Assembly (NCBI GenBank): GCA_900316965.1
Contig: ONEY01000002.1
Coordinates: 1 to 64,000, forward strand
Direction of reading: 5' to 3'
Length of the DNA stretch: 64,000 nucleotides
From: an uncultured Bacteroidales bacterium
GTDB taxonomy: Bacteria > Bacteroidota > Bacteroidia > Bacteroidales > P3
Shown: positions 8,776-17,219 of the stretch, in pieces
Position numbering within the stretch: the first letter of the stretch is position 1
How the letters are laid out: the number at the start of each line of letters is the position of its first letter
Notes under the pieces: model-generated
The model's database searches: none
Told to the model about the DNA's origin: nothing
The model's input: only the letters and a program-made list of their open reading frames with translations
Translations under genes and position numbers: made by a program

Positions 8776-9195
8776 ATGAAAACAAAGCGATTAAGAGGGA
8801 TCATCTTAGCGATGATGATATCCATAACAATAGGTGGCTGCAAGCATGAGCAAGAGCCACAAGGGATAATGGATACAGCCACGTTGGCCGACTTTCTTGT
8901 CGAGGCACAGCTGATAGACAGTTACCGCAATATAATGTCGTCGTATAACCGAGACTCGATAGACAGCATAGCCGACGCCGCATTTGCCTCATTGTATGCC
9001 AAGTATAACATCACCGAGGCGGTATACGATTCCAGTATCAGCTACTATATGAACAAGAAAGGAGTGCTGGAGTCGGTATATAAACGAGTTATCGTCAAGT
9101 TACAAGAGCAAAGCGAGAATGTGCAAAGTGATGGTTACGAGCAAACCATAGACAGCATAGGAGAGGTACATCGCATTATCAACAAGATGATGTAG
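8776..9195 (+). CDS. DUF4296 lipoprotein
   Basis: 139 residues. The N-terminus is a lipoprotein signal with the lipobox TIGGC, placing Cys-22 at the membrane anchor. The rest is a short helical domain, DTATLADFLVEAQLIDSY with a later YYMNKKGVLESVYKRV, matching the Bacteroidetes DUF4296 family, whose function is unknown. It is first of three closely spaced genes (24 bp to yraN, which is 13 bp from yifB), probably one operon downstream of the tRNA-Val terminator. Confidence 0.8.
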   Translation: MKTKRLRGIILAMMISITIGGCKHEQEPQGIMDTATLADFLVEAQLIDSYRNIMSSYNRDSIDSIADAAFASLYAKYNITEAVYDSSISYYMNKKGVLESVYKRVIVKLQEQSENVQSDGYEQTIDSIGEVHRIINKMM

Positions 9196-9219
9196 GGAAA
9201 AAACACAATAAAGAAAGAT

Positions 9220-9639
9220 ATGAAAAGTCAGAAGACGCCAGACGGCAGCTCGTCAGCAGGAAGTTATGCCAAGCATATGAAAGCCAATGCGCTGGGCAAA
9301 GCAGGCGAGCAGTTGGCGGTGAAATATCTAGAGGATGAGGGGTATCTGATAGTGGAGCGCAATTACAGAGCGGGGAAGCATGAGATAGATATTATTGCGC
9401 ATAAAGAGAACGAGTTGGTGGTAGTGGAGGTTAAAACACGCACAGACAATGATGTGATAGAGCCCGAGGAGGCTGTGGACCATCGAAAAAGACAGTCGCT
9501 GATATGGGCAGCCAACAGCTATGTGCAAGAGAAAGAGATAAGCGAGCAGGTGAGATTTGACATAATAGCAATAATCACAAAAGACGAAAAAACAGAGATA
9601 CGTCATATAAAAGACGCATTCAATGTGTTGAACTATTGA
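9220..9639 (+). CDS. YraN family (UPF0102) nuclease-fold protein
   Basis: 139 residues. After a basic N-terminal extension of about 24 residues comes the family core GKAGEQLAVKYLEDEGY, then HEIDIIAHKENELVVVEVKTR, the D...E-x-K signature of a PD-(D/E)xK restriction-endonuclease fold. YraN proteins are widespread small proteins, often next to rnhB or the yifB/comM gene as here; a role in DNA repair or processing is suspected but not proven for most members. The N-terminal extension relative to the usual ~120 residues may indicate a downstream start at the internal ATG (MKANALGKAGEQ). Confidence 0.88.
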   Translation: MKSQKTPDGSSSAGSYAKHMKANALGKAGEQLAVKYLEDEGYLIVERNYRAGKHEIDIIAHKENELVVVEVKTRTDNDVIEPEEAVDHRKRQSLIWAANSYVQEKEISEQVRFDIIAIITKDEKTEIRHIKDAFNVLNY

Positions 9640-9652
9640 AAATAAAAAAGAT

Positions 9653-11191
9653 ATGCTTGTAAAGACATATGGCAGCGCAATAATAGGAGTCAATGCTGTG
9701 ACTGTCACCGTAGAGGTGAACGTCTGTTCCGGTGTTGGCTTTAGCATGGTAGGGTTGCCCGACAATGCCGTGAAAGAGAGCACCCAGCGCATAACATCGG
9801 CATTTGAGCAGTCGGGATACAAAGTGCCAGGGAAGCGTATTATCATCAATCTAGCTCCCGCTGACTTGAAGAAAGAGGGCACCGCATACGACTTGACAAT
9901 AGCGATGGGCATTTTGGGCGGCAACGGAGACATCAATGCCGAAGATTTGGATAAATATGTCATAATGGGAGAGTTGGGTTTGGATGGCTCATTGCGACCC
10001 ATAAAAGGAGTGTTGCCTATAGCAATAGAGGCTCGCCGACAGAAATGCAAAGGCATCATTATCCCTGCAGCCAACGCGCGCGAGGCAGCCATAGTGAACA
10101 ATTTGGAGGTGTATGGCGCAAACAGTCTTAAGGAGGTGATAGCTTTTTTCAACGGAACGGGGAGCATACAGCAAACCGTGGTGGATACCAGGGCCGAATT
10201 TGCCAATTCGCTTAACAACTATGAGTTTGATTTTGCCGATGTCAAAGGGCAAGAGAGCATAAAGCGTGCGTTGGAAATCGCTGCCGCGGGCTCACATAAT
10301 GTGATACTGGTAGGGCCTCCAGGCAGCGGCAAGACAATGTTGGCCAAGCGAATGCCCAGCATATTACCGCCATTGACATTGGGAGAGTCTCTGGAGACGA
10401 CACAGATATATTCCGTAGCCGGCAAGATGCGAAAAGAAGACTCGTTGATTTCGATACGACCATTCCGATCCCCCCATCATACAGTTTCCGACGCCGGATT
10501 GTGTGGCGGAGGTTCCAATCCACAGCCGGGAGAAATTAGCTTAGCCCATAATGGTGTGCTCTTTCTGGATGAGCTTCCTGAGTTTAAACGTACTGCGTTA
10601 GAAGTACTTAGACAACCTATGGAAGAGCGTAGGATAACCATCAGCAGGGCCAAGATGACCATAGAGTATCCCGCCTCCTTTATGCTTGTGGCGGCAATGA
10701 ACCCTTGTCCTTGCGGCTATTACAACCATCCAACGATAGAGTGTACCTGCCCTCCGGGTTCGGTGAGAAAATATATGAACAAAGTCAGCGGACCCCTAAT
10801 GGACAGAATAGACCTGCACATTGAGGTGACGCCGGTGCCGGTGACCGACTTGGGGAAGACACAGCCGTCGGAGAGCAGCGCTGCTGTTAGAGAGCGAGTG
10901 CTTGCGGCGAGAGCCATTCAGACAGAGCGTTTCAAGAACAATCCTGGTGTGCACTGCAATGCGCAGATGACAAGCAAGTTGACAAGACAGCATTGCGTGC
11001 TTACCGACGAATGCCGAAACATAATGGAGCAGGCCATGGACCGCCTGGGGCTTAGTGCCCGAGCCTACGACCGCATATTGCGAGTGAGCCGCACTATAGC
11101 CGACCTAGAGGCAAGTCCCGACATAAAGCCCCACCACCTGCAAGAGGCCATCACTTATAGGTCGCTGGATAGAGACAGCTGGGGAAGATAA
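9653..11191 (+). CDS. YifB/ComM family Mg-chelatase-like AAA+ ATPase
   Basis: 512 residues, typical length. The N-terminal ChlI-like domain (VNVCSGVGFSMVGLPDNAVKES) is followed by an AAA+ module with Walker A VGPPGSGKTMLA near residue 220, then RPFRSPHHTVSDAGLCGGG, Walker B LFLDELPEF, sensor region MNPCPCGYYNHP and a C-terminal Mg-chelatase subdomain. The best-known relative, ComM, is a hexameric branch-migration helicase that helps integrate incoming DNA during natural transformation. Located after yraN, forming a DNA-processing pair; a convergent inverted repeat follows the stop. Confidence 0.93.
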   Translation: MLVKTYGSAIIGVNAVTVTVEVNVCSGVGFSMVGLPDNAVKESTQRITSAFEQSGYKVPGKRIIINLAPADLKKEGTAYDLTIAMGILGGNGDINAEDLDKYVIMGELGLDGSLRPIKGVLPIAIEARRQKCKGIIIPAANAREAAIVNNLEVYGANSLKEVIAFFNGTGSIQQTVVDTRAEFANSLNNYEFDFADVKGQESIKRALEIAAAGSHNVILVGPPGSGKTMLAKRMPSILPPLTLGESLETTQIYSVAGKMRKEDSLISIRPFRSPHHTVSDAGLCGGGSNPQPGEISLAHNGVLFLDELPEFKRTALEVLRQPMEERRITISRAKMTIEYPASFMLVAAMNPCPCGYYNHPTIECTCPPGSVRKYMNKVSGPLMDRIDLHIEVTPVPVTDLGKTQPSESSAAVRERVLAARAIQTERFKNNPGVHCNAQMTSKLTRQHCVLTDECRNIMEQAMDRLGLSARAYDRILRVSRTIADLEASPDIKPHHLQEAITYRSLDRDSWGR

Positions 11192-11217
11192 TTCGGCGTA
11201 TAGTATAAGCATCGTAT

Positions 11218-11261
11218 CAACCCCCAATCGTTCGTTTGAAAATACGTCAGATTGGGGGTTG
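11218..11261. terminator. Inverted repeat between convergent genes
   Basis: CAACCCCCAATC (11218-11229) and its exact complement GATTGGGGGTTG (11250-11261) flank a 20-base loop between the convergent yifB and ABC-permease genes. There is no clear T-run, so bidirectional termination or mRNA 3'-end stabilisation is inference. Confidence 0.55.
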
Positions 11262-11303
11262 GGTGGAATACATCGGTTGTCGCCCAATGAGGCGAGAGGC
11301 GGA

Positions 11304-12428
11304 TTATTTCTGGTTTCGGATGTCGAGGGCGTCGCGGATGCCGTTGCCAATAATCATAAAGGCAAGGACGATGATCATTATGGCCAGGCCCGGGATGAAA
11401 GCCAGATGGGCGTTGTCGAGGAGAATCTGAGCGTAGTTCTCTTTCACCATCGAGCCCCATGACGGCATAGGAGGTTGCACGCCAATGCCCAAAAAGCTAA
11501 GACCAGCCTCGAGGAGTATGGCGCTTGCGAAATTGGAGGCAGTGATGACAATAACAGGGCCAATGATGTTGGGCAGGATGTGCCGCAAAATAATGCGCGG
11601 AGTGCTATATCCTAGAGCTTTGGCAGCTTCGATATACTCTTTTTCTTTTACCGACAACACTTGTCCTCTCACAACACGTGCCACATCGACCCACATGGTG
11701 AGGCCTACCGCAATGAACACCTGCCAAAAGCCTTTGCCCAAAGCGAAGGTTATGGCGATGACGAGCAATACGGTGGGTATGGACCACACAACATTGATAA
11801 TCCACATTATAAGGTTGTCGACCCATTTGCCGTAATATGCGGCAAGGGAGCCAAGAAGGATGCCTATCAGCAGGGCTATGGCGACAGCGATGAAACCCAC
11901 CGAAAGGCTGACTCGGCTGCCTATCATAATTTGGCTGAGGACATCGCGACCGTAGGTGTCGGTGCCTAAGAAGAAATGGCGAGTCGCTATTTTTTTAACT
12001 TTGGAGAGAGGCACAGAGAGAATCTCGCCGTCGTTGGGTACAGAGCCGGTCATAGTTTCATAGCGCAGAGAGTCGCCCAGGGTTTCATAGGAAAAGACAG
12101 GAATAGCTTCGGCGTCAAGAGGTTTGCCTTTGACGAGGGTGCGCAGAGGCCCTTGCGGCAGAGAGTTGCCGTTGTCGAGATAGACGAATGTGGCTTTGCT
12201 GAAGGGTTTGAGCGAGGCAAGTTCGAGATACTGCTGGTTGCAATGGGGAGTATGGTCGGGGGTTATGAGATAGCCGAGGATGGCTATCACAGTAAAAACG
12301 ACGATGACGCACAGCGATATCATAGCCATGATGTTGTGCTTGAATCGACTCCAAAACATGGCGCCGAAACCCAAGCCTTCAGAGCTGGCTTTGTCGATGA
12401 ACTGCTGTTGCTTTTTTCGCAATCTCAT
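11304..12428 (-). CDS. Oligopeptide-type ABC transporter permease (OppC/DppC-like)
   Basis: 374 residues. TM1 is at about 33-56, followed by an unusually long periplasmic loop (about 57-175), then five more hydrophobic segments. The cytoplasmic loop carries the permease EAA motif: EYIEAAKALGYSTPRIILRHILPN, and the tail has LLEAGLSFLGIG with PSWGSM, hallmarks of OppC/DppC. The family forms an inner-membrane channel with an OppB-like partner and ATPases to import peptides or nickel; none of those partners is in the window, so this permease is orphaned here. The gene ends the minus-strand sufE-sufT group, 30 bp after sufT. Confidence 0.85.
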   Translation of the reverse strand: MRLRKKQQQFIDKASSEGLGFGAMFWSRFKHNIMAMISLCVIVVFTVIAILGYLITPDHTPHCNQQYLELASLKPFSKATFVYLDNGNSLPQGPLRTLVKGKPLDAEAIPVFSYETLGDSLRYETMTGSVPNDGEILSVPLSKVKKIATRHFFLGTDTYGRDVLSQIMIGSRVSLSVGFIAVAIALLIGILLGSLAAYYGKWVDNLIMWIINVVWSIPTVLLVIAITFALGKGFWQVFIAVGLTMWVDVARVVRGQVLSVKEKEYIEAAKALGYSTPRIILRHILPNIIGPVIVITASNFASAILLEAGLSFLGIGVQPPMPSWGSMVKENYAQILLDNAHLAFIPGLAIMIIVLAFMIIGNGIRDALDIRNQK

Positions 12429-12458
12429 ATCGCTGTTGCCTCTAGTTGGTGAAGCGGT

Positions 12459-12782
12459 TTAAATAAACCCCAGTTCAGCTTTGGTGGCATCGCTCAGGTT
12501 GTCGAAGCTCCAAGGAGGGTCGAAAGTAAGCTCAACATCAACACTTTTAATGCCTTGGATGTAGGATATCATATCCTTCACCTCGCGGAACATATATTCG
12601 GCTTCGGGGCAATCGGGGGCCGTCATTGTCATGAGCACCTTGACGTTGAAGTCGTCGTCGATATCGATTTTGTAGATAAGCCCCAAGTCGTAGATGTTGA
12701 CAGGAATCTCGGGGTCGTAAATGTTTTTAAGACAATTGATGATGGCGTCGTTGAGAGTCTCTTTGGTTGGTTCCACTTGCAA
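12459..12782 (-). CDS. MIP18/DUF59 family Fe-S assembly factor (SufT-like)
   Basis: 107 residues. The family signature DPEIPVNIYDLGLIY lies near residue 23, and the conserved Cys in TMTAPDCPEA is Cys-58; the tail has VELTFDPPW. DUF59/MIP18 proteins such as SufT act in maturation of Fe-S proteins. Located 23 bp downstream of sufE on the same strand, which supports the assignment; the sufC-sufD pair lies about 8 kb away in opposite orientation. Confidence 0.88.
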   Translation of the reverse strand: MQVEPTKETLNDAIINCLKNIYDPEIPVNIYDLGLIYKIDIDDDFNVKVLMTMTAPDCPEAEYMFREVKDMISYIQGIKSVDVELTFDPPWSFDNLSDATKAELGFI

Positions 12783-12805
12783 TGGGGGGGATTAGAGATT
12801 AATAA

Positions 12806-13231
12806 TTATGCTTTGCCGCTCATTTTGAAGGCGAGAGCGTACATTTTTATTTGCTTTATCATGGATGTGAGACCGTTGGAGCGGGTAGGAGAGAGGTGCT
12901 CTTTGAGACCTATGGTGTCGATAAACTGCAGGTCGGCGTCGAGGATGTCCTGAGGAGTTTGACCGTTGAAGGTGCGGATAAGAAGCGTAATGATGCCCTT
13001 GGTGATCACCGCGTCGCTGTCGGCGGCAAAAAATAACTTGCCGTCCTCATGGCGGCAGCTGAGCCAAACGCGGCTTTGGCAGCCCTTGATAAGGTTGCTT
13101 TCTACTTTATCTTTTTCGTCGATGGCGGGACATTCCTTGCCGAGTTCGATAAGGTAGCTGTATTTGTCGAGCCATTCGTCGAAATTGGCGAATTCGTCGA
13201 TAATCTGTTGCTCAATTTCTTGTATTGTCAT
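12806..13231 (-). CDS. sufE: SufE family sulfur acceptor
   Basis: 141 residues. SufE accepts persulfide sulfur from the cysteine desulfurase SufS and passes it to SufBCD. The active-site motif NLIKGCQSRVWL is clear, with Cys-51 in the same position as in the E. coli protein. The remaining core (KGIITLLIRTFNGQTPQDI) fits the family. It probably heads a unit with sufT-like DUF59 gene and perhaps the ABC permease. Confidence 0.93.
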   Translation of the reverse strand: MTIQEIEQQIIDEFANFDEWLDKYSYLIELGKECPAIDEKDKVESNLIKGCQSRVWLSCRHEDGKLFFAADSDAVITKGIITLLIRTFNGQTPQDILDADLQFIDTIGLKEHLSPTRSNGLTSMIKQIKMYALAFKMSGKA

Positions 13232-13313
13232 TATGGTGAAAATGTATATTATTAGATAAAAAGAATGGTCAATGATGTGTTTTTCAATGTGCTTTTGCGA
13301 AAAATCGCGAAGA

Positions 13314-14441
13314 CTACTTTGGCGCGAAATGTATTAGAACAACGGCCGCGATGCCGAATGTGAGCTGAGGCAGCAGGACTGCAAGGAATGGAGGGAAGTT
13401 GCCGTTGAGGGCAAAAACGTTGCACATTCGCATAAAGACGATAAATCCGAAAGCCAGCGTTATGCCTATGGCGAGGTGAACGCCTAGGCCGCCGCGTGTT
13501 TTGCGCGACGAGATGGCGACGCCGATAAAGGTCATGATAATGAAAGCCAACGGGTTCAGCAGTCTTTGGTATAATTCCAATTTGGCAGTTGTGACTGTTC
13601 CCGAGCCTCGCAACGATTCAAGCTTGATGTGCTCCTGAAGTTCAACGCTGTTCATGGTGCTTATTTTCTTGGAGGCTTGGTTGAAATCGTCGGGTGTGAG
13701 GTTGAGTTGCAGGATCTCTTTGTAATTCTTTTCGTAGCTTTCCTTGTCGCCGTCGAAGGTGCGGTGCACATATCCCAGGGCGATCCAAGTGTTGTTGGTA
13801 GTGTCGTAGGTTATCTTGTTGGCACTTATGCGGTCGGTCAATGCGCCATCGGGCGAATAGGTGTCTTGTTGGAACATCACGGCGCTGTTTTCGTTGACAT
13901 CGTAGGTGAATGCGCTCACCTGCACTCCGCGAGCCGTTTGGAAATGCAGGTCGCTATAGTAGTTGCGGTGATGGGTGTGAATGTATTGGCTTTCGAACTC
14001 CTCGAGGTGGACATTGCTTCGAGGGATCACAAAGTTGCCGATAATCATTATGCCGGCGGCTAGAATGAGAGCTCCGTGCAGATAGGGTCTGAGAATACGT
14101 CGGTAGCTGATGCCGCTTCCAAGTATGGCTATTATTTCGGTGTTACCGGCCATCTTGGAGGTGAAGAAGAGGGTGGAGATGAAGACGAAGAGAGGTCCGT
14201 AGAGGTTGAAGAAGTTTGGGATAAAGTTGAGATAGTATTTGAAGACAATCTCTTTGAAGGGAGCGTGATTGCCCAGAAAGTCATCCAGTTTTTCCGACAC
14301 ATCGAACGTAATGACTATGACAATGATCAAAACCAGCCAAAGAAGGAAGTTTTTAAGATATTTGCCAAGAATATAGCGGTCTATGATGGGGTATTTAATC
14401 AAGATAGCGTTGTTTTTTGTCGGAGTTGGTTTGAAGAGCAA
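13314..14441 (-). CDS. LptF/LptG family permease (YjgP/YjgQ)
   Basis: 375 residues. The architecture is that of LptF/LptG: a first helix (about 32-50) followed by the family's coupling stretch and two more helices, a large periplasmic beta-jellyroll region (about 130-280), then three C-terminal helices (LAFIIMTFIGVAISSRKTRGG is characteristic). These proteins form the inner-membrane part of the LptB2FG lipopolysaccharide extractor. F cannot be told from G by eye. It sits 58 bp downstream of the methylmalonyl-CoA mutase gene. Confidence 0.85.
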   Translation of the reverse strand: MLFKPTPTKNNAILIKYPIIDRYILGKYLKNFLLWLVLIIVIVITFDVSEKLDDFLGNHAPFKEIVFKYYLNFIPNFFNLYGPLFVFISTLFFTSKMAGNTEIIAILGSGISYRRILRPYLHGALILAAGIMIIGNFVIPRSNVHLEEFESQYIHTHHRNYYSDLHFQTARGVQVSAFTYDVNENSAVMFQQDTYSPDGALTDRISANKITYDTTNNTWIALGYVHRTFDGDKESYEKNYKEILQLNLTPDDFNQASKKISTMNSVELQEHIKLESLRGSGTVTTAKLELYQRLLNPLAFIIMTFIGVAISSRKTRGGLGVHLAIGITLAFGFIVFMRMCNVFALNGNFPPFLAVLLPQLTFGIAAVVLIHFAPK

Positions 14442-14499
14442 TCAAAAAGAGGTTCCTTTGAGGAGGAACCCCTTTCCTATGTTTCCACTTGGGTTGTTG

Positions 14500-16365
14500 T
14501 TATTTCATTATTCCCATAATCTTTTGGAAGTTGGTGAGCGACTCGAGCACGTTGGTTTTAACGTGGATGAATTCGTCTACGCCGTAGCCTTTGTAGGTGT
14601 CGACCATCTCTTTGGGGAAGCCTGCGAGGACAATAGATTTGACCTTGCCTTTCAGCAGTTGGCAAGCTTTCTCGGTGATGTCGGCATATTCCTCGTCGCT
14701 GGAGCACAGTACCACGATGTCGGCTTTAGCGTCGAGAGCGGCTTTTACGCCCTCTTCAGCGGTTGCGAAGCCGTTGTTGTCGATGATTTCGTATCCGGCG
14801 CAGCCGAAGAAGTTGGTGGCGAAACCCGAGCGTGCGCGGCGCATAGCCAGGTTGCCGTAGGTGAGTAGGAACACTTTGGGACGCATGCCCGATTGCTCGG
14901 TGGCCAGGCGCAGATGTTCGAAAGCCTCGGCTCCGCGGTAAGGTTTGATGGTCTTTATTTCGGTGCCGTCCTCAGCGTGGCAGCAGCAGCATTCGTGTTT
15001 CTCGATTTTTGCGTTCATGCTTTCGGTGAGGTTGGGGTACTGGTTGGTTCCGATGATGGTGGTGCGGCGGGTAGCGATTTCCATATCGCGCTGTTGTGCT
15101 GTCTTGCTGATCTCGTCTTGAACGAAGCCTTCGCGGATGGCGTTGGCGAAACCGCCTTTTTCCTCAACGGCGAGGAAGTTTTTCCATGCATACTGTGCGA
15201 TAGAGTCGGTGAGGTTCTCGATGTAGTAGCTGCCAGCTGCGGGGTCGGCGATTTTGTCGAGGTAGGACTCTTCTTTGAGCAGCAGTTGCTGGTTGCGGGC
15301 AATGCGGTAGCTGAAGTCGTCGGCTTGTTTGAATGTGGTGTCGAAAGCGCCGGTGCTGATAGAGTCGGCGCCAGCTATGGCGGCGCTCATAGTCTCGGTG
15401 GTGGTGCGGAGCATGTTGACGTAGGGGTCGAAGATGCTCTTGTTCCAGGTTGACGAAGTGGAGTTGATGAAGGCCTTGTAGGCGCAGTCGCACGAGGGTT
15501 TGTATTGTTCCACGATCTTGCTCCACAGAAGTCGAGCGGCGCGAATCTTGGCAATTTCCATGAAGTAGTTGCCGCCGATAGCGAAGTTGAAGACAATGTT
15601 TTTGGCTATGGTGACAACATCGATGCCTCTTTCGCTGAGTTTAGCCATAAGCTCGTTGGCAGCTGCCAGCGAGAAACCGAGTTCCTGGACAATGTTAGAG
15701 CCGGCGTTGGCCATCAGACTTCCGCCCACAGAGAGGACGCGGAAATTGGGCAGGTTCTCGTGAGCATAGTTGACCAGCTGAGCAGCTTCGTCGAGGTCGC
15801 CATTCTCGCCACCCCAGAATTTGCCGTGCTTCAAAGCGTGGCTATAGATGTCGAAGTTGACGCTGCCTTTCAGCTCTTTGGCGTCGAAACCGTTGCGTTT
15901 GGCGACGGCGACGAAAAGTTTAAGGATGTCGATATATTTTTTTGCGCAGTTGAAGTGGATAGTGATGGCGGGCAGATGAATGTCTTTGACAAGTGCTGCC
16001 ATTTCATCCTCAGTGGAGATGTTTTTGGCGCAAAAACCGATAGCTGTGGCGCCGCGGCGAAGGGCGTCGAGAGCGAAGGTGTTGGCTTTGACAGGGTCTT
16101 TTTCCTGTATGTCTTGACGGATGTCCCAGGTGTTGCTGTCAGCCTGCTTGCCTCTTGTGAAAGGGAATTGGTTGGGGTTGGAATTCAGGTATTCAATGTG
16201 TTCGAGGTCTTCGGCGCGATAATAAGGCTTCACTTTGAACCCTTCGATGGTTTTCCAAACCAATTTTTTCTCGTAGTCGGCCCCTTTAAGGTCTTTGTTG
16301 ATGACTTCTTCCCATTTTTCGGTTGACACGGGAGGAAATTCGGCAAACAATTTATTGTCTTCCAT
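14500..16365 (-). CDS. mutA: Methylmalonyl-CoA mutase small (beta) subunit
   Basis: 621 residues, the usual size. The N-terminal part resembles the substrate-binding TIM barrel (FPPVSTEKWEEVINKDLKG, later SVGGSLMANAGSNIVQELGFSLA and SSTWNKSIFDPYVNMLR). The C-terminal ~150 residues have the B12-domain fold but lack the DxHxxG cobalamin ligand motif; the equivalent stretch reads NLAMRRARSGFATNFFGCAGYEI. That loss is the mark of the non-catalytic small subunit, which pairs with MutB to interconvert succinyl-CoA and methylmalonyl-CoA in propionate metabolism. mutB normally follows directly, but here the next gene is an LptF/G permease. A TATATTTG box on the minus strand (16409-16402) is a candidate -7 element. 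Confidence 0.92.
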   Translation of the reverse strand: MEDNKLFAEFPPVSTEKWEEVINKDLKGADYEKKLVWKTIEGFKVKPYYRAEDLEHIEYLNSNPNQFPFTRGKQADSNTWDIRQDIQEKDPVKANTFALDALRRGATAIGFCAKNISTEDEMAALVKDIHLPAITIHFNCAKKYIDILKLFVAVAKRNGFDAKELKGSVNFDIYSHALKHGKFWGGENGDLDEAAQLVNYAHENLPNFRVLSVGGSLMANAGSNIVQELGFSLAAANELMAKLSERGIDVVTIAKNIVFNFAIGGNYFMEIAKIRAARLLWSKIVEQYKPSCDCAYKAFINSTSSTWNKSIFDPYVNMLRTTTETMSAAIAGADSISTGAFDTTFKQADDFSYRIARNQQLLLKEESYLDKIADPAAGSYYIENLTDSIAQYAWKNFLAVEEKGGFANAIREGFVQDEISKTAQQRDMEIATRRTTIIGTNQYPNLTESMNAKIEKHECCCCHAEDGTEIKTIKPYRGAEAFEHLRLATEQSGMRPKVFLLTYGNLAMRRARSGFATNFFGCAGYEIIDNNGFATAEEGVKAALDAKADIVVLCSSDEEYADITEKACQLLKGKVKSIVLAGFPKEMVDTYKGYGVDEFIHVKTNVLESLTNFQKIMGIMK

Positions 16366-16469
16366 TGTATTATATCAGTTTATATGTTTTCTAATAAAAT
16401 ACAAATATACTAAAATAATTTATTAGGGAGAAATGGGAATAAAAATGGATGTTAAAAAAAGCGGGAAAA

Positions 16470-17126
16470 TTAATTCTCGAAAGCATAGCGAACTATGTTT
16501 TCGCCCATTTTCAAAGCGCGCAGTCGTGTTTGTTGGCTGTCGTTGTGCACATCTTGGTCCTCCCAACCGTCGCCGAGGTCGCATTCCCAGGTAAAGAAAC
16601 ACACAAGGCGACCTTCCCAAATAAGTCCGAAGCCTTTGGGGGGCTTGTTGTCGTGTTCGTGTATTTTGGGCAGGCCATTGGGGAAGTCGTATTTCTGATG
16701 ATAGATGGGATGGTTGAAGGGTAGCTCGACAAAGTCGAGTTCGGGGAAAACCTTCTTCATCTGTGGCACCACAAAATCGCGCAAACCGTAGTTGTCGTCG
16801 ATATGTAGAAAGCCGCCGCCAATAAGGTAGTTGCGCAGATTCTGAGCCTCTTGCGAGCTGAAAACGATGTTGCCGTGACCGGTGATGTGCACAAAGGGGT
16901 AGTTGAAGAGCTCGCTGCTACCCACATCGACGGTGGCGTAGGTTGGCTCCAAATTCATGTGAGCATCGCTGTTGCAGAAAGCTATGAGGTTGGTCAACGA
17001 GGTGGGGTTGGCGTACCAGTCGCCGCCTCCGCCATATTTCAGCAGCGCTATCTGAGTTTTGTTTTGAGCGTAGGAGCACGAGGCGAGAAGGCATAGGAGC
17101 AATATGGCGATTTTTTTTGATATCAT
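16470..17126 (-). CDS. DUF4159 exported protein
   Basis: 218 residues with a signal peptide (cleavage near SCSYAQ). The mature part contains YGGGGDWYANPTSLTNLI, the stretch PFVHITGHGNIVFSS and LIGGGFLHIDDNYGLRD, all typical of DUF4159, a domain with a glutamine-amidotransferase-like fold and no established activity. DUF4159 genes often sit in clusters with von Willebrand-type proteins; here it lies between the 1523-residue exported protein gene (93 bp upstream) and mutA. Confidence 0.82.
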   Translation of the reverse strand: MISKKIAILLLCLLASCSYAQNKTQIALLKYGGGGDWYANPTSLTNLIAFCNSDAHMNLEPTYATVDVGSSELFNYPFVHITGHGNIVFSSQEAQNLRNYLIGGGFLHIDDNYGLRDFVVPQMKKVFPELDFVELPFNHPIYHQKYDFPNGLPKIHEHDNKPPKGFGLIWEGRLVCFFTWECDLGDGWEDQDVHNDSQQTRLRALKMGENIVRYAFEN

Positions 17127-17219
17127 ATCTTCGTTGGTGTTAGTCTAGTCATAGTTTGCGTGCAATAGGCACATTTGACTTTCAAGGTTCAAGTTAAAGT
17201 TAACGTTAAGGTTAGCGTT

